Part shown: positions 52,934 through 62,553 of the stretch, piece by piece
Numbering within the stretch: position 1 is the first letter of the stretch
Layout: each line of letters begins with the position of its first letter
DNA from: Chryseobacterium balustinum
GTDB lineage: Bacteria; Bacteroidota; Bacteroidia; Flavobacteriales; Weeksellaceae
Direction: 5' to 3'
Assembly (NCBI RefSeq): GCF_900168205.1
Contig: NZ_FUZE01000021.1
Location: 1 to 64,000, forward strand
Length of the DNA stretch: 64,000 bases
Translations under genes and position numbers: made by a program
The notes under the pieces: generated by a model
What the model saw: the letters and a program-made list of their open reading frames with translations, nothing else
What the model was told of the DNA's origin: nothing
Databases searched by the model: none

Positions 52934-54670
52934 ATGAAAAATAAATTTCTAATTTCTATTCTTAGTGTAAGCGCTTTAGCATTGGTAGGATGTACAGATC
53001 TTGAAGAATTGGTTATTGATGAATCACTTGAAGCACAAACCATAACTCCTATTGAGTCTTTTGTTGCTCCTGCTTATGGGCCACTTCCGGATGCATTTAC
53101 CCATGTAAAAAACTATGGTCTTCAGCTCATCAGTTCAGATCAGGCTATTCTTCCTCCAAGAGGAAGTGGAAACGACTGGTATGATGGCGGAAAGTATATT
53201 GAGCTCCACCAACACACTACAACAACTACGAATGTTGTCGTACAACAGACTTGGGATGCCATGAGATTAATGCTTTCAAGAACGGTAACAGCATTAGAAA
53301 AACTTAGACCTCTTGCTGCAACAGATCCAAATGCAGCTAAAGCTGTTGCCGAAATGCGTGCTTTGAGAGCTTATTACAATATGTTGATGCTTGATTATTG
53401 GGGAATTGCATTCAAAAAAGACAACACAGGTGTAAATTCTGAAATCCTAAGAAGGCAGGAAGCTATTTCTTATATAGAAAGTGAATTTCTTGCTGTAGTA
53501 AATGATCTTGACAATACAAAAGGCCCGGGAAGAATGTCTCAGGCGGCAGTAAACGGATTTTTAGCACAACTTTATCTCAACGCTGCAGTTTACAGAAATC
53601 CTTACGGAGCACCCAATTTTGCAATTGGAGATATGGATAAGGTCATTCAATATACTGATAAAGTAATCAACAGCGGATTATTTAATTTATCTTCTGAATA
53701 TTTTGCCATATTTGATGATAATAATCACTCAAACAAAGAATTGATTTTTGCGATTGATCAACGTCAGGATCTTGCAACCTCACACAACAGATTGGGCTAT
53801 TGGTCGCTTTCAGGGAGTCAGTATCCTTTAGCAGCTTTCCCAAAAGCAAACGGAACAGACGGCCCTGCAATTACACCAGATTTTTATCAAACTTGGGTAC
53901 AAGCTTACGGAAGTACAGATCCAGCACAAGCTGATGCGAGATTTTATAAAGAAAACTTTACTGTTCCTGCAGATAAACAGAATTTAACTGGAGTTACTCC
54001 AGCAAATGATGCTGATCATTATTTCCTCGTAAATGGTGCAACTTATGAGATCAACAGAGGAATTCAGAGAGGAATCCAGTGGGGATTGAGAAATGCGTCA
54101 AACGGACAGCCTTTCAAGATGGAAAACGGACAGTATAAAATCTACCCGATTATCGAACAGAGAAATGGTTTTGTAAACTATGTAAATCACACCTTAGAGA
54201 TCGATCTTGAAAATCCAAACAACAAAGATTACACAGACGGATACAGAGTTTCAAAATACCAATTCAGCAGAACTTCAGATTCCGGAAGAAACAGAGGGAA
54301 TGCAGATATTGTACTTTTACGTTTAGCAGATATTTATCTGATGAGAGCTGAAGCTCAATTGAGAAAAGGAAATGCCGGAGCAGCTTTACTTGACGTAAAC
54401 TTAGTAAGAGCTTCAAGAACAGCAAGACCTTCTGTAACTCCACCAGCTTTAGCATCAATCAATTTAGATACATTGTACAGAGAAAGAGGTTTTGAGTTTT
54501 ACTGGGAATATTCCAGAAGAACAGATATGATCAGGTTTGGTCATTATGAAGATCCATATACCTCAAAAACAAATGCTGATGTAAGAAAAAGATTGTTCCC
54601 GATACCACAATCGGCAATCGACGGAGCATCTGCAGAGCCTGGATATTTGGTTCAGAACGAAGGTTACTAA
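52934..54670 (+). CDS. SusD/RagB-type substrate-binding lipoprotein
   Basis: The 578 residues begin with a lipoprotein signal with Cys20 in LALVGCTD. The helical SusD body contains TPR-like repeats: EMRALRAYYNMLMLDYWG near 135-155 and the closing LYRERGFEFYWEYSRRTDMIRFG. It forms the lid over SusC at the outer surface and determines ligand capture. It follows susC by 22 bases and is followed by a strong terminator, so the operon has only these two genes. The ligand is unknown. Confidence 0.94.
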   Translation: MKNKFLISILSVSALALVGCTDLEELVIDESLEAQTITPIESFVAPAYGPLPDAFTHVKNYGLQLISSDQAILPPRGSGNDWYDGGKYIELHQHTTTTTNVVVQQTWDAMRLMLSRTVTALEKLRPLAATDPNAAKAVAEMRALRAYYNMLMLDYWGIAFKKDNTGVNSEILRRQEAISYIESEFLAVVNDLDNTKGPGRMSQAAVNGFLAQLYLNAAVYRNPYGAPNFAIGDMDKVIQYTDKVINSGLFNLSSEYFAIFDDNNHSNKELIFAIDQRQDLATSHNRLGYWSLSGSQYPLAAFPKANGTDGPAITPDFYQTWVQAYGSTDPAQADARFYKENFTVPADKQNLTGVTPANDADHYFLVNGATYEINRGIQRGIQWGLRNASNGQPFKMENGQYKIYPIIEQRNGFVNYVNHTLEIDLENPNNKDYTDGYRVSKYQFSRTSDSGRNRGNADIVLLRLADIYLMRAEAQLRKGNAGAALLDVNLVRASRTARPSVTPPALASINLDTLYRERGFEFYWEYSRRTDMIRFGHYEDPYTSKTNADVRKRLFPIPQSAIDGASAEPGYLVQNEGY

Positions 54671-54694
54671 TTTTTTATTCTATATACTTTCAAG

Positions 54695-54726
54695 AAAACT
54701 GCCGGCAAATTTTGTCGGCAGTTTTT
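54695..54726 (+). terminator. Hairpin terminator after susD
   Basis: AAAACTGCCG (54695-54704) pairs with CGGCAGTTTTT (54716-54726), and the last arm forms the T-run. It lies 25 bases after the susD stop. Confidence 0.85.
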
Positions 54727-54910
54727 GATTTTAGAAGTTTTATTTTCTAATTTTTCATCAAGCTAAATTATTTCGATGTGTAAGGCAATAAAATAACATG
54801 TCTTATTTTTTTTAAGCTAGACGCCTAAGATTTTAATTAAGACCTCTTATCTTTTAAACTTAAATTAACTATCTCTAAAACTTTTTAAGTTCAATCAAAT
54901 TATTTCAAAA

Positions 54911-54938
54911 AAAACACCAACATTTCTGTAGGTGTTTT
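54911..54938 (-). terminator. Hairpin terminator after the sugar dehydrogenase gene
   Basis: AAAACACC (54911-54918) and GGTGTTTT (54931-54938) form an 8-bp stem with T-rich sequence beyond on the minus strand. Confidence 0.65.
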
Positions 54939-54965
54939 AAGAGTACGAAAAAAAATTAATTTATT

Positions 54966-56204
54966 TTATTGTTTTTGAATTTTATATAATCTTCCGCCAT
55001 CGGTAACTGCGTAAAGCGCAGCATCAGTTCCCTGCGTAATATCTCTGAAACGCTGTGATAACCCTGTAAGTAAACGCTCTTCACCCACTACTTTGTTGTC
55101 TTTAATAACGAGTCTTACAATATGTTCGCCACTTAAAGCACCAATAAACAAACAGTTTTGCCATTCCGGAATACTATTCCCTCTATAGAATGTCATTCCG
55201 CTTGGCGAAATTACAGGATCCCAATAATAAATAGGTTGTTCCATACCACTTTGCTGCTGAATTCCGCCGCCGATTGGTGCACCGCCATATTCAATTCCGT
55301 AAGTAATTGTCGGCCAACCGTAATTTTTTGCGGGTTGAACTCTATTGATTTCATCTCCGCCACGAGGTCCGTGTTCACTCTGCCACAATTCGCCTGTTGT
55401 AGGATGTATTGCAATTCCTTGTGGATTTCTGTGACCGATACTGTATAATTCAGGTAGAGCCCCCGCTTGGCTGAAAGTAGGATTTCCGGGAGCTGGAGCT
55501 CCATCTTTTGTAATTCTCAAAATTTTCCCAATCGCTGCAGTAACAGATTGCGCCAAAGGTCTTGTGGATAAATCTGAACGCTCTCCTACACTTACCATTA
55601 AATTTCCTGTAGAATCAAATAAAATTCTTCCTCCATAATGTAGATTTCCGGCAGATGCAGAAGGGTTTGCTCTGTAAATAACCGTTGCGTTTTCAATTGT
55701 AGTTTCTGACGTTGAAAGTTTTCCTTTTGCCACAGAAGTTTGAGTTCCACCTGCAACATTTTCAGAAAAAACCCAATAAATCATCCTGTTTGTGGAAAAC
55801 TGAGGATCAACACAAATACCTAGTAAACCACCTTGTCCGTTTGAATTTACAGCAGGAATTCCGGTAATAGGATTTCCAACTGATCCTGTATTCGTCACAA
55901 TTCTCATCGTTCCGCCTTTTTGAGTGATTAATAATCTTCCATCGGGTAAACTTGTAATTCCCCAAGGTGCGCTCAATGCAGATGTTAAAACAGCACTTGT
56001 AAAAGGAGTTTGTGTTTTTACGCCATTTACTCGGGTTTGTCCGGCAAAAGCGGGTGGATAATTGGTATTGGCTTGTCCGGTTTCAACAGGTGGATAAATG
56101 GCTTCATTTCCAGGCTCTTCAGTAATTGTTTCATCGATATTGTCTGAGCAATTGGTTAAAAACATAGCAGAAGCCATCAAAAGGTAATGTGCTTTAAATT
56201 TCAT
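54966..56204 (-). CDS. PQQ-dependent sugar dehydrogenase-like lipoprotein
   Basis: The 412 residues run from the ATG at 56204; upstream starts add an unnatural extension. The lipoprotein signal has Cys19 in FLTNCS. The body is a six-bladed propeller of the soluble glucose/sorbosone dehydrogenase family: SAPWGITSLPDGRLLITQKG at the start, GLLGICVDPQF, SIGHRNPQGIAIHPTTGELW and EHGPRGGDEINR, which carry the usual PQQ and calcium contacts. It oxidises a sugar or polyol outside the inner membrane. The physiological substrate is not evident. It is a single gene with its own terminator. Confidence 0.88.
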   Translation of the reverse strand: MKFKAHYLLMASAMFLTNCSDNIDETITEEPGNEAIYPPVETGQANTNYPPAFAGQTRVNGVKTQTPFTSAVLTSALSAPWGITSLPDGRLLITQKGGTMRIVTNTGSVGNPITGIPAVNSNGQGGLLGICVDPQFSTNRMIYWVFSENVAGGTQTSVAKGKLSTSETTIENATVIYRANPSASAGNLHYGGRILFDSTGNLMVSVGERSDLSTRPLAQSVTAAIGKILRITKDGAPAPGNPTFSQAGALPELYSIGHRNPQGIAIHPTTGELWQSEHGPRGGDEINRVQPAKNYGWPTITYGIEYGGAPIGGGIQQQSGMEQPIYYWDPVISPSGMTFYRGNSIPEWQNCLFIGALSGEHIVRLVIKDNKVVGEERLLTGLSQRFRDITQGTDAALYAVTDGGRLYKIQKQ

Positions 56205-56357
56205 ATTGTTAAGATTTGGTGTTTGAATTTTGAAAATAACAATTTTCAATTTGCAAAACATCAAAGCTTACGCCAATAATCGATTATTTTTTTAATAATT
56301 CACTTTTAGCATCATTAATTAGAAGTAAAATCAGAAAATATTCAATGTGAAATAAAG

Positions 56358-56384
56358 AAAACCTTCCAGCAATCTGAAAGGTTT
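56358..56384 (-). terminator. Hairpin terminator after map
   Basis: AAACCTTCC (56358-56366) pairs with GAAAGGTTT (56376-56384) with one G-T pair. TTTTCTTTATTTC follows on the minus strand. Confidence 0.65.
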
Positions 56385-56412
56385 AATAATTTATGTAGAA
56401 ACAAAATTTTAT

Positions 56413-57177
56413 TTAATTTAAAATCTCATTCATCTGCGTTAAAATAATCGGTTTTCCGTCGGTAATTAAAATGGTATGTTCATGTTGAGCCATATAACCG
56501 CCTTTATTTCCCACCATTGTCCAACCGTCTTTCAATTCAACAGCCATCGTAGAATCTGTAGAAATAAATGTTTCAATCGCTACAACAGAATTCTTCTTAA
56601 ATCTTCTCGTGTCAAAGCGGTTTCTATAATTCATCAATTCATCCGGTTCTTCGTGAAGACTCCTTCCAACACCGTGACCGCCTAAGTTTTTGATGACTTT
56701 AAAGCCTTTTTTCTTTGCTTCAGTTTCCATTAAAAAGCCTATGTCTGCGATTCTTACTCCACCTTTTATATTGTTGATTGCTTTTTCTAAAATTGCTTTG
56801 GAAGCATCAACCAATTTCTGATGTTGATTGATATCTTTTCCAATAACAAATGAACCTCCGTTATCTGCCCAATAACCATTTAGCTCGGCCGAAACATCAA
56901 TATTAATTAGGTCGCCCTCTTTCAAAACTCTTTCCGAAGTAGGAATTCCATGACAAAATTCGTTGTCAACGCTAATGCACGTGCAACCCGGAAATCCGTA
57001 GGTAAGATAAGGTGCCGATTTGGCTCCAAAATCTGAAAGAATTTTGGCTCCATACTCATCAAGATCTTTCGTTGTCATTCCTGCTTCAGCATAATTCATC
57101 ATTTCTTTCAAAGTATAAGCAACGGCTTTGCTTATTTTTTGCATCCCGATTAATTCTACTTCGTTTGTTATTGACAT
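56413..57177 (-). CDS. map: Methionine aminopeptidase, type I
   Basis: The 254 residues have the pita-bread fold with all five metal ligands (Asp94, Asp105, His168, Glu202, Glu233) and the catalytic His76 in FCHGIP. Motifs include NIDVSAELNGYWAD, GGHGVGRSLHEEP and AQHEHTILI. It removes the initiator methionine from new proteins in the cytosol. The ribosomal-protein neighbours of the main bacterial map gene are absent, so this may be a second copy in the genome. It is a single gene with its own terminator. Confidence 0.93.
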   Translation of the reverse strand: MSITNEVELIGMQKISKAVAYTLKEMMNYAEAGMTTKDLDEYGAKILSDFGAKSAPYLTYGFPGCTCISVDNEFCHGIPTSERVLKEGDLINIDVSAELNGYWADNGGSFVIGKDINQHQKLVDASKAILEKAINNIKGGVRIADIGFLMETEAKKKGFKVIKNLGGHGVGRSLHEEPDELMNYRNRFDTRRFKKNSVVAIETFISTDSTMAVELKDGWTMVGNKGGYMAQHEHTILITDGKPIILTQMNEILN

Positions 57178-57611
57178 ATGTAAATTTTAATACAAAATTA
57201 AATATAAATATTGACTAACGAAAAAAGCATTCCGAGATTGAATAAATCGCATTCACTAAAATGAAAAATATTCAATAACAAAAAAACAATTTGGTAGCAA
57301 GTAACGTTTATCGCTTTCAAAAACTTCTAAAACTAAAAAAAATATTCACAGAAAGTTTATGAAAAGCTCCTCGTCACTTCATCCATCTATCAAAAAATTA
57401 ATGGTAACAAAGAGACTATTTTTCTTAATAAATTTTTGTCATAAATATTAGGCTAAAAGTGGTATTACGACTCCCGAAAGTACGAATGAGGTAATGCTCA
57501 TTTATACTTTAAATCTGAATTTCATTTTTTTAACGTTTTTTTGTAAATTAGAATTGTCATAATAACGATTCTAAAGATTTTAACAATGAAGGTGAGTTTA
57601 TAATTTTTTAA
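57178..57611. other. Intergenic region without recognised features
   Basis: About 430 AT-rich bases. An ATG at 57585 opens a five-codon frame that may be the original start of the damaged AraC gene downstream. No hairpin or family match is seen. Confidence 0.35.
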
Positions 57612-58040
57612 ATTATCCAAAATTTCATTTTTAGGATACCTTATAATTCAGAACTTAAAACAGACTTTATATCACAATTTAATTTTAAAGACCTTCTGGA
57701 TGAGGTGGAATTTGATTTGCGTATCAAAGAATTTGTCGTAATGAATATTGATAAGACAAACTACAACATCAAGTTGAACATTCTTTATCGCTCAGATTAT
57801 TTTACATTTTTTTTAATTGAGAAAGGCACTATTCGTTTCAGGTTAGATAATGCAAGTTATCAGGTTTATGAAGGCGATGTGTTTTTTTGTCCGATGGCTG
57901 AAACGTTTTGGGTAGAGGAAATTTCGGGTGATTACAACACCAAATACATTTTTTTCTCGCTAAAATATATTTCAGAAGCAGGTTTCAATTACAAATCAGC
58001 TTACGATTTGATCAGAGAACCTTTTAACGTGAAAAATTAA
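57612..58040 (+). pseudogene. AraC-family regulator remnant, sensing domain only
   Basis: The frame is open from 57612 but has no ATG until MNID near 57741; only a GTG at 57705 could serve. It reads RIPYNSELKTDFISQFNFKD and then a full cupin-like sensor (SDYFTFFLIEKGTIRFRLD, YEGDVFFCPMAETFWVEE) and ends EPFNVKN. The two C-terminal helix-turn-helix motifs are missing, so it cannot act as a normal AraC activator. It has probably lost its 5' start and 3' half. A free-standing sensor protein is a less likely alternative. Confidence 0.6.
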
Positions 58041-58122
58041 TGAATCCTTTAATATAAACACTGCAAAAAATAGAACCTTAAAGCTCTTCTTTTATCTATA
58101 ATTTATAAACAGTAATTTTACT

Positions 58123-58341
58123 TCAGTTGATATATGCTGCTCTGTTTTGATAAATATTTAAACCCTCTACTTTGTTTCTGGCAATATGATAAATCAGTTC
58201 CACAGAAAAAGATGATATTTCATAAAGAGCATATCTGAATGTGTTCATAACATGCTCATTCATTAACTTTCCTTCTGATAAAACAATTTCGGATTGGTTT
58301 TGTAAGGGTAAATTTTTAAAATCGTAAAGTGAAATATTCAT
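58123..58341 (-). CDS. Small hypothetical protein, 72 residues
   Basis: This is a soluble, acidic-to-neutral helical protein that opens MNISLYDFKNLPLQNQSEIV and ends NIYQNRAAYIN. There is no signal peptide or membrane segment. The composition is natural and the ATG has A/T-rich leader sequence. It lies alone between the AraC remnant and the two-component system. Family not recognised. Confidence 0.5.
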   Translation of the reverse strand: MNISLYDFKNLPLQNQSEIVLSEGKLMNEHVMNTFRYALYEISSFSVELIYHIARNKVEGLNIYQNRAAYIN

Positions 58342-58470
58342 AGCTGTTAATTTTATTAGTATCTGAACTGTTTATACAATTTCTTTACCAATAATTAAAT
58401 AAAAACAGTAAAATTTAAAAAATATACAACCATATAAAAGCCTTACTATCTGAAATTACATTTTCGGTCA

Positions 58471-59847
58471 CTAATATGTAACTGTAGGCAATTTCACTTT
58501 AAAAACGCTTCCTTGTAAAAGTTTAGATTCAACTTCCAAAACACCTTGATGAATTTCAATGATTCTCGTGACGATAGATAAACCAATACCATTTCCTGAG
58601 TTATAACTCTTATTATTTCCGCGGTAAAAGAGATCGAAAATTTTCACTTGATCTGCCTCTGAAATTCCTATGCCGTTATCGATAAATCTAATTTCAATAT
58701 TTTCATTCTGAATTTCAATTTCCACACGACACTGCTGATCTTCTGAATATTTACAGGCATTTTCCATCAGATTGAGAAAAGCAATCTGTAAAAGATATGG
58801 GTTTCCGTGAAAATCATAGTTGCTTTCATCCTGATCTGCCATGTTATCCATGTAATGAATTCCTACTCTATACTTAGAATTTTTTTGCAGTAAAGCCACT
58901 TTCGCATCCGCTAAAACCTCATCTAAACGAAGATCACTAAAGCTAATTTGTGAAATATCATAACTTGCCCGTGCAAAATCTAAAAGTGCCGATGAAAGCT
59001 GAGAAGCGTGATTAGCATCCTGCAAAGCATTATCAACAGAAATTTTGAAATCATCCAAAGTTGTATTTAATTCTTTCGCCAGTTCAAGCTCTGCAATCAA
59101 AGTTGAAAGAGGTGTTCTGAATTCATGGGAAATTGTGGTTACAAACTGTTTATGATTGTTAAATGATTTTTCTAATCGGTTGAAAGTTGAATTAAAAGTT
59201 TCTGTCAGCTCATAAATTTCATCTTTCGCTTTAGGAATAACGAGTCTTTTATGAAGATTATGTTCCGAAATATCCCGGATTTGAATGATAATATCTTTCA
59301 AAGGTTTTAAAGTATAGTATGAAAACATAAAACCGATAATAAAGATAATAATAATCGAAATAAAATAAATAATGATAATATCTTTTTTAAATTCGGCCAC
59401 ATGAGCTCTACCAGTAACATCAACCGCACTTCCGATGATATAATAATTGATGCCATCAAACTCATATTTTATCGCCATATATTGGCGGTCTCTTCTTAAC
59501 CAGGTAATTCTGTTTTTCTTACTCTTAATTAATTGATCTAAATACTTTTGATTCTTTGATGACGGCAGAATGTCTGTAAAAAGCAGTTCTTTTTTATCGT
59601 TATAAACACTTATATCCGCTTCGTTTAGGATTTTTTTATTTCTTAAATGAAGTTCTTTTATTTTTGTATTGTCAATTTTTGCATCAAAAATAAATTCAGA
59701 TCTCCAGATAATTTTATAGCCTAAACGGTCATTAAACTCATCCTCTCTGTTTTTCTCAGAAACATAGTATAACACATACGCAAAAACAAATAGAATCCCT
59801 GCAGTTAGGATGGCGTAGCTGAGCGCAGTTCTGGTTACTATTTTCAT
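58471..59847 (-). CDS. Membrane sensor histidine kinase (HAMP type)
   Basis: The 458 residues have two membrane segments (about 8-28 and 156-178) framing a periplasmic sensor loop of about 125 residues. A HAMP linker (about 179-232), HisKA with His241 in ISHEFRTPLS, and the HATPase domain with FIDNGIGI and GNGIGLSI follow. It senses a signal in the periplasm. Its ATG overlaps the upstream OmpR-type regulator by four bases, so they form a cognate pair. It lies divergent from the porin/Dabb/cupin operon, a plausible target. Confidence 0.93.
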   Translation of the reverse strand: MKIVTRTALSYAILTAGILFVFAYVLYYVSEKNREDEFNDRLGYKIIWRSEFIFDAKIDNTKIKELHLRNKKILNEADISVYNDKKELLFTDILPSSKNQKYLDQLIKSKKNRITWLRRDRQYMAIKYEFDGINYYIIGSAVDVTGRAHVAEFKKDIIIIYFISIIIIFIIGFMFSYYTLKPLKDIIIQIRDISEHNLHKRLVIPKAKDEIYELTETFNSTFNRLEKSFNNHKQFVTTISHEFRTPLSTLIAELELAKELNTTLDDFKISVDNALQDANHASQLSSALLDFARASYDISQISFSDLRLDEVLADAKVALLQKNSKYRVGIHYMDNMADQDESNYDFHGNPYLLQIAFLNLMENACKYSEDQQCRVEIEIQNENIEIRFIDNGIGISEADQVKIFDLFYRGNNKSYNSGNGIGLSIVTRIIEIHQGVLEVESKLLQGSVFKVKLPTVTY

Positions 59848-60533
59848 GAGAGTCTTGTAAAGATAAATCCTACTCCGGGTTTGGTGTGAATCAGCTTTTC
59901 ATCAAAATTTTTATCTATTTTCTTTCTGAGATAAGCAATATAAACGTCAATATAATTGGTTCCGGTATCAAAGTGGTTACCCCAGACATTTTCTGCAATT
60001 TCTTCACGGGTTAAAATCCGTTCTGTATTGCTCATCAGGAAAGAAAGCAATTTAAATTCTTTCGGGGTAAGATCAATTTCCTGACCATTTCTGAAGACAC
60101 GATTTGTATTTTTATTAATCGTGAGATTCTGATATTCCAAAATATTTGATTCTTCTTTTTTTGAATTTGGTTTAGGCTTTCTCAGCAAAATAGCTTTTAT
60201 TCTTGCATATAATTCTCTAATTTCAAAAGGTTTTACCATGTAATCATCGGCTCCGGCGTCAAAACCTTCAATTTTTTCATCGATGGTTCCTAATGCTGTC
60301 AGCATAATAATCGGAAGATCAGGATGTTTTTGCTTAATCAGTTTGCTCAGTTCAATACCATTCATCTGCGGCAACATAATATCTGTGATAATCAGATCAA
60401 AATCGATTCTTTCTACAATTACTAAGGCATCTTCTGCATCTTCAGAGATATAAATTTCATAACCCTGACTTTCCAAACCTCTTTTCATAAGGCTCGAAAC
60501 ACGTAGATTATCTTCTATAATTAAAATTTTCAT
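59844..60533 (-). CDS. OmpR/PhoB-type response regulator
   Basis: The 229 residues have a receiver domain (1-120) with Asp51 in LIITDIMLP and Lys in YMVKPFE, and a winged-helix DNA-binding domain (about 130-228) with IDLTPKEFKLLSFLMSN and the recognition-helix segment NYIDVYIAYLRKKID. It acts as a dimer on promoter repeats. The kinase overlaps its end by four bases. It is divergent from the porin operon at 60778, and the 244-base gap between them is the likely control region. Confidence 0.94.
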   Translation of the reverse strand: MKILIIEDNLRVSSLMKRGLESQGYEIYISEDAEDALVIVERIDFDLIITDIMLPQMNGIELSKLIKQKHPDLPIIMLTALGTIDEKIEGFDAGADDYMVKPFEIRELYARIKAILLRKPKPNSKKEESNILEYQNLTINKNTNRVFRNGQEIDLTPKEFKLLSFLMSNTERILTREEIAENVWGNHFDTGTNYIDVYIAYLRKKIDKNFDEKLIHTKPGVGFIFTRLS

Positions 60534-60726
60534 GCAAAGAATTATTTAGAATAAAAAGCAAAATATAATGTTAAAAAGACAAGCAAATAAATTGACTATC
60601 AACTCTTCTTTTAAACCTATACAAAGGTATTGTATATTTTTATTTTAAGGTAAATGATTCATTTTTTTAATGAATTTCTAAAGATTTTCTAATAGTTTTC
60701 TAACGATGTTCCTTGATTTTCGATCC

Positions 60727-60734
60727 TAATTTTG
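60727..60734 (+). promoter_or_regulatory. -7 box TAATTTTG of the porin operon
   Basis: Exact TAnnTTTG match, 43 bases before the ATG at 60778. The same octamer occurs before the ECF sigma gene and susC. Confidence 0.5.
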
Positions 60735-60777
60735 TCCCGTTGAAATCAACAAACAGAATAGGAAAAGAATCAATATT

Positions 60778-62106
60778 ATGAACAAAAAATATTTGAAAGT
60801 CGCAGTCATTTTAGTTTCAGTAGTGAATGTGTTCTCAAAAGTAGAAGCGCAGAAAAAAAATGATTTTAATAACCCAGTACTTACACATTACCTTAATGAC
60901 GATCATTCGCGATACATTTCTTTCAGCGGATACGCAGAATTATGGGCAAGATATGCACAGCTGAATCCGGGAAGTTTAATCAATAATGAAGCGAAATCAG
61001 AAGTTTCAGATTTATCATTACGAAGAGTGCGTGTAAAAATGACCTATAAACCAACAGAAAAACTGATGTTTGTTTTGCAGGGTGGGACAACCAATGTCAA
61101 TATGAATGCCAAAGCCAGTAACTATTTTGATCTTTTGGATGCTTATGCAGAATACTCTTTTAATGATAAAATAGCTTTTGGTGCAGGACGTTCTACATGG
61201 AGAGGTTTGTCAAGATTTTCAACTGGTCCTTTGAATACTTTATTGTATGATTTACCAGCGTATGCTACATCTAATGCGGGTGCTACAGATTATACAGTAA
61301 GAGAATTGGGAGCGTACATCAAAGGTCAGTTAGGGAAATTTGATTACCGTTTGGTTGTTGCAGATCCTTACACAATGTCGACTTCTGATCCGAAAGTAAA
61401 TGTAGCTTCTTTCAGTAAAAATTCTCCGAATAAAGACTTCTCAGGATATTTCAGATATGCATTTTTAGATAAAGAAAATATTTCTACGCCCTTTAATTCG
61501 GGAACATATGTTGGGAAGAAAAATGTACTGAGTCTGGGAGCAGGTTTCGATTATATTCATGATGCAATGTGGCATCAGGATATTAATAAAAATACGATCA
61601 ATGATGATATGAAAAGCTTTGCGGTAGATTTATTTTACGATGCACCTTTAAACAAGGAAAAAGGAACTTCGATAAGTGCATACGGAATGGCAATGCACAA
61701 TGATTACGGACCCAATTATGTTCGTTATGTCGGAACAAATAATCCGGCAACTTCAGTCGATATCACTCAGGCAAGCTTAAATGGTGCAGGAAATGCAATG
61801 CCCGTGATCGGAACCGGAAACACATACTATGTTCAGTTCGGAGGAACACTACCCTATCTTAATAAAGAAAAGAAAAACCTACAGCTTCAGCCAGCAGTCG
61901 GAATGCAGTTATCAGATTTGAAAGGGCTTCACGATAACGCAGTGATTTATGATGCCGGAATTTCTCTGCTGATGAACGGAATGTCTTCCCGATTGACCTT
62001 TGATGCTCAAAACAGACCTGTCTTCACAGGAGATCCAAGTAATAATGCAGTAGTTTCTGATCGACAATGGCAGTTTGTTTTAAAATACAGAATTGATTTT
62101 AATTAA
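60778..62106 (+). CDS. Outer-membrane porin (OprO/OprP-like beta-barrel)
   Basis: The 442 residues begin with a signal peptide (about 1-25, ending VEAQ). The repeated amphipathic strands typical of porins include SLRRVRVKMTYKPTEKLMF, GKFDYRLVVADPY and a terminal WQFVLKYRIDF strand. It resembles Bacteroidota phosphate-selective-porin-type proteins, but specificity cannot be read from sequence. It is first in an operon with a secreted Dabb protein (11 bases on) and a secreted cupin, divergent from an OmpR-type system. It should form the outer-membrane channel of that pathway. Confidence 0.82.
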   Translation: MNKKYLKVAVILVSVVNVFSKVEAQKKNDFNNPVLTHYLNDDHSRYISFSGYAELWARYAQLNPGSLINNEAKSEVSDLSLRRVRVKMTYKPTEKLMFVLQGGTTNVNMNAKASNYFDLLDAYAEYSFNDKIAFGAGRSTWRGLSRFSTGPLNTLLYDLPAYATSNAGATDYTVRELGAYIKGQLGKFDYRLVVADPYTMSTSDPKVNVASFSKNSPNKDFSGYFRYAFLDKENISTPFNSGTYVGKKNVLSLGAGFDYIHDAMWHQDINKNTINDDMKSFAVDLFYDAPLNKEKGTSISAYGMAMHNDYGPNYVRYVGTNNPATSVDITQASLNGAGNAMPVIGTGNTYYVQFGGTLPYLNKEKKNLQLQPAVGMQLSDLKGLHDNAVIYDAGISLLMNGMSSRLTFDAQNRPVFTGDPSNNAVVSDRQWQFVLKYRIDFN

Positions 62107-62117
62107 ATAATAATAAA

Positions 62118-62537
62118 ATGGAAAGAAGAAAATTTTTATTCCGATCGGTACAGGCTTCGGCTTTGCTGCTGATTTCAGGAAATATGTTCGCATCAGTTTT
62201 ACCTATGTTTAATCCAAAAAAAAATAAAAAAGTGTACGCTCACAATTTGTTCTTCTGGCTCAGAAAAGATCTTTCAGCAGCCGAAGTCAAAGACTTTGAA
62301 AATTTCTTTGAAGGTCTTAAAAAACTTCCTTACCAAAAAAATCTTCGCTACGGAAAACCTGCAGGTTCAAGCCCGAGAAGTGTTTTAGACAGCAGTTATT
62401 CTTATAATGCCTCTATGGAATTTGAAAGCCTTGAAGATCTGGAAGCCTACGGACAACTTCCCGAGCACTTAGCTTTGGTTAAAAAATACAAACCTTCTTT
62501 CGAAAAAATGTTGGTTTACGATACTGTTTACAATTAA
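62118..62537 (+). CDS. Exported Dabb-domain (stress-responsive A/B barrel) protein
   Basis: The 139 residues begin with RRKFLFRS and a hydrophobic stretch (about 11-32), a signal peptide with a Tat-like RRKF start. One ferredoxin-like Dabb domain (about 40-139) follows, with HNLFFWLRKDLSAAEVKDFE and a closing MLVYDTVYN. Dabb proteins are usually cytosolic dimers acting on small aromatic or polyketide compounds, so export is unusual. It is the second gene of the porin operon, between porin and cupin. The reaction is unknown. Confidence 0.8.
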   Translation: MERRKFLFRSVQASALLLISGNMFASVLPMFNPKKNKKVYAHNLFFWLRKDLSAAEVKDFENFFEGLKKLPYQKNLRYGKPAGSSPRSVLDSSYSYNASMEFESLEDLEAYGQLPEHLALVKKYKPSFEKMLVYDTVYN

Positions 62538-62553
62538 AAAAGTTATATTTAAA

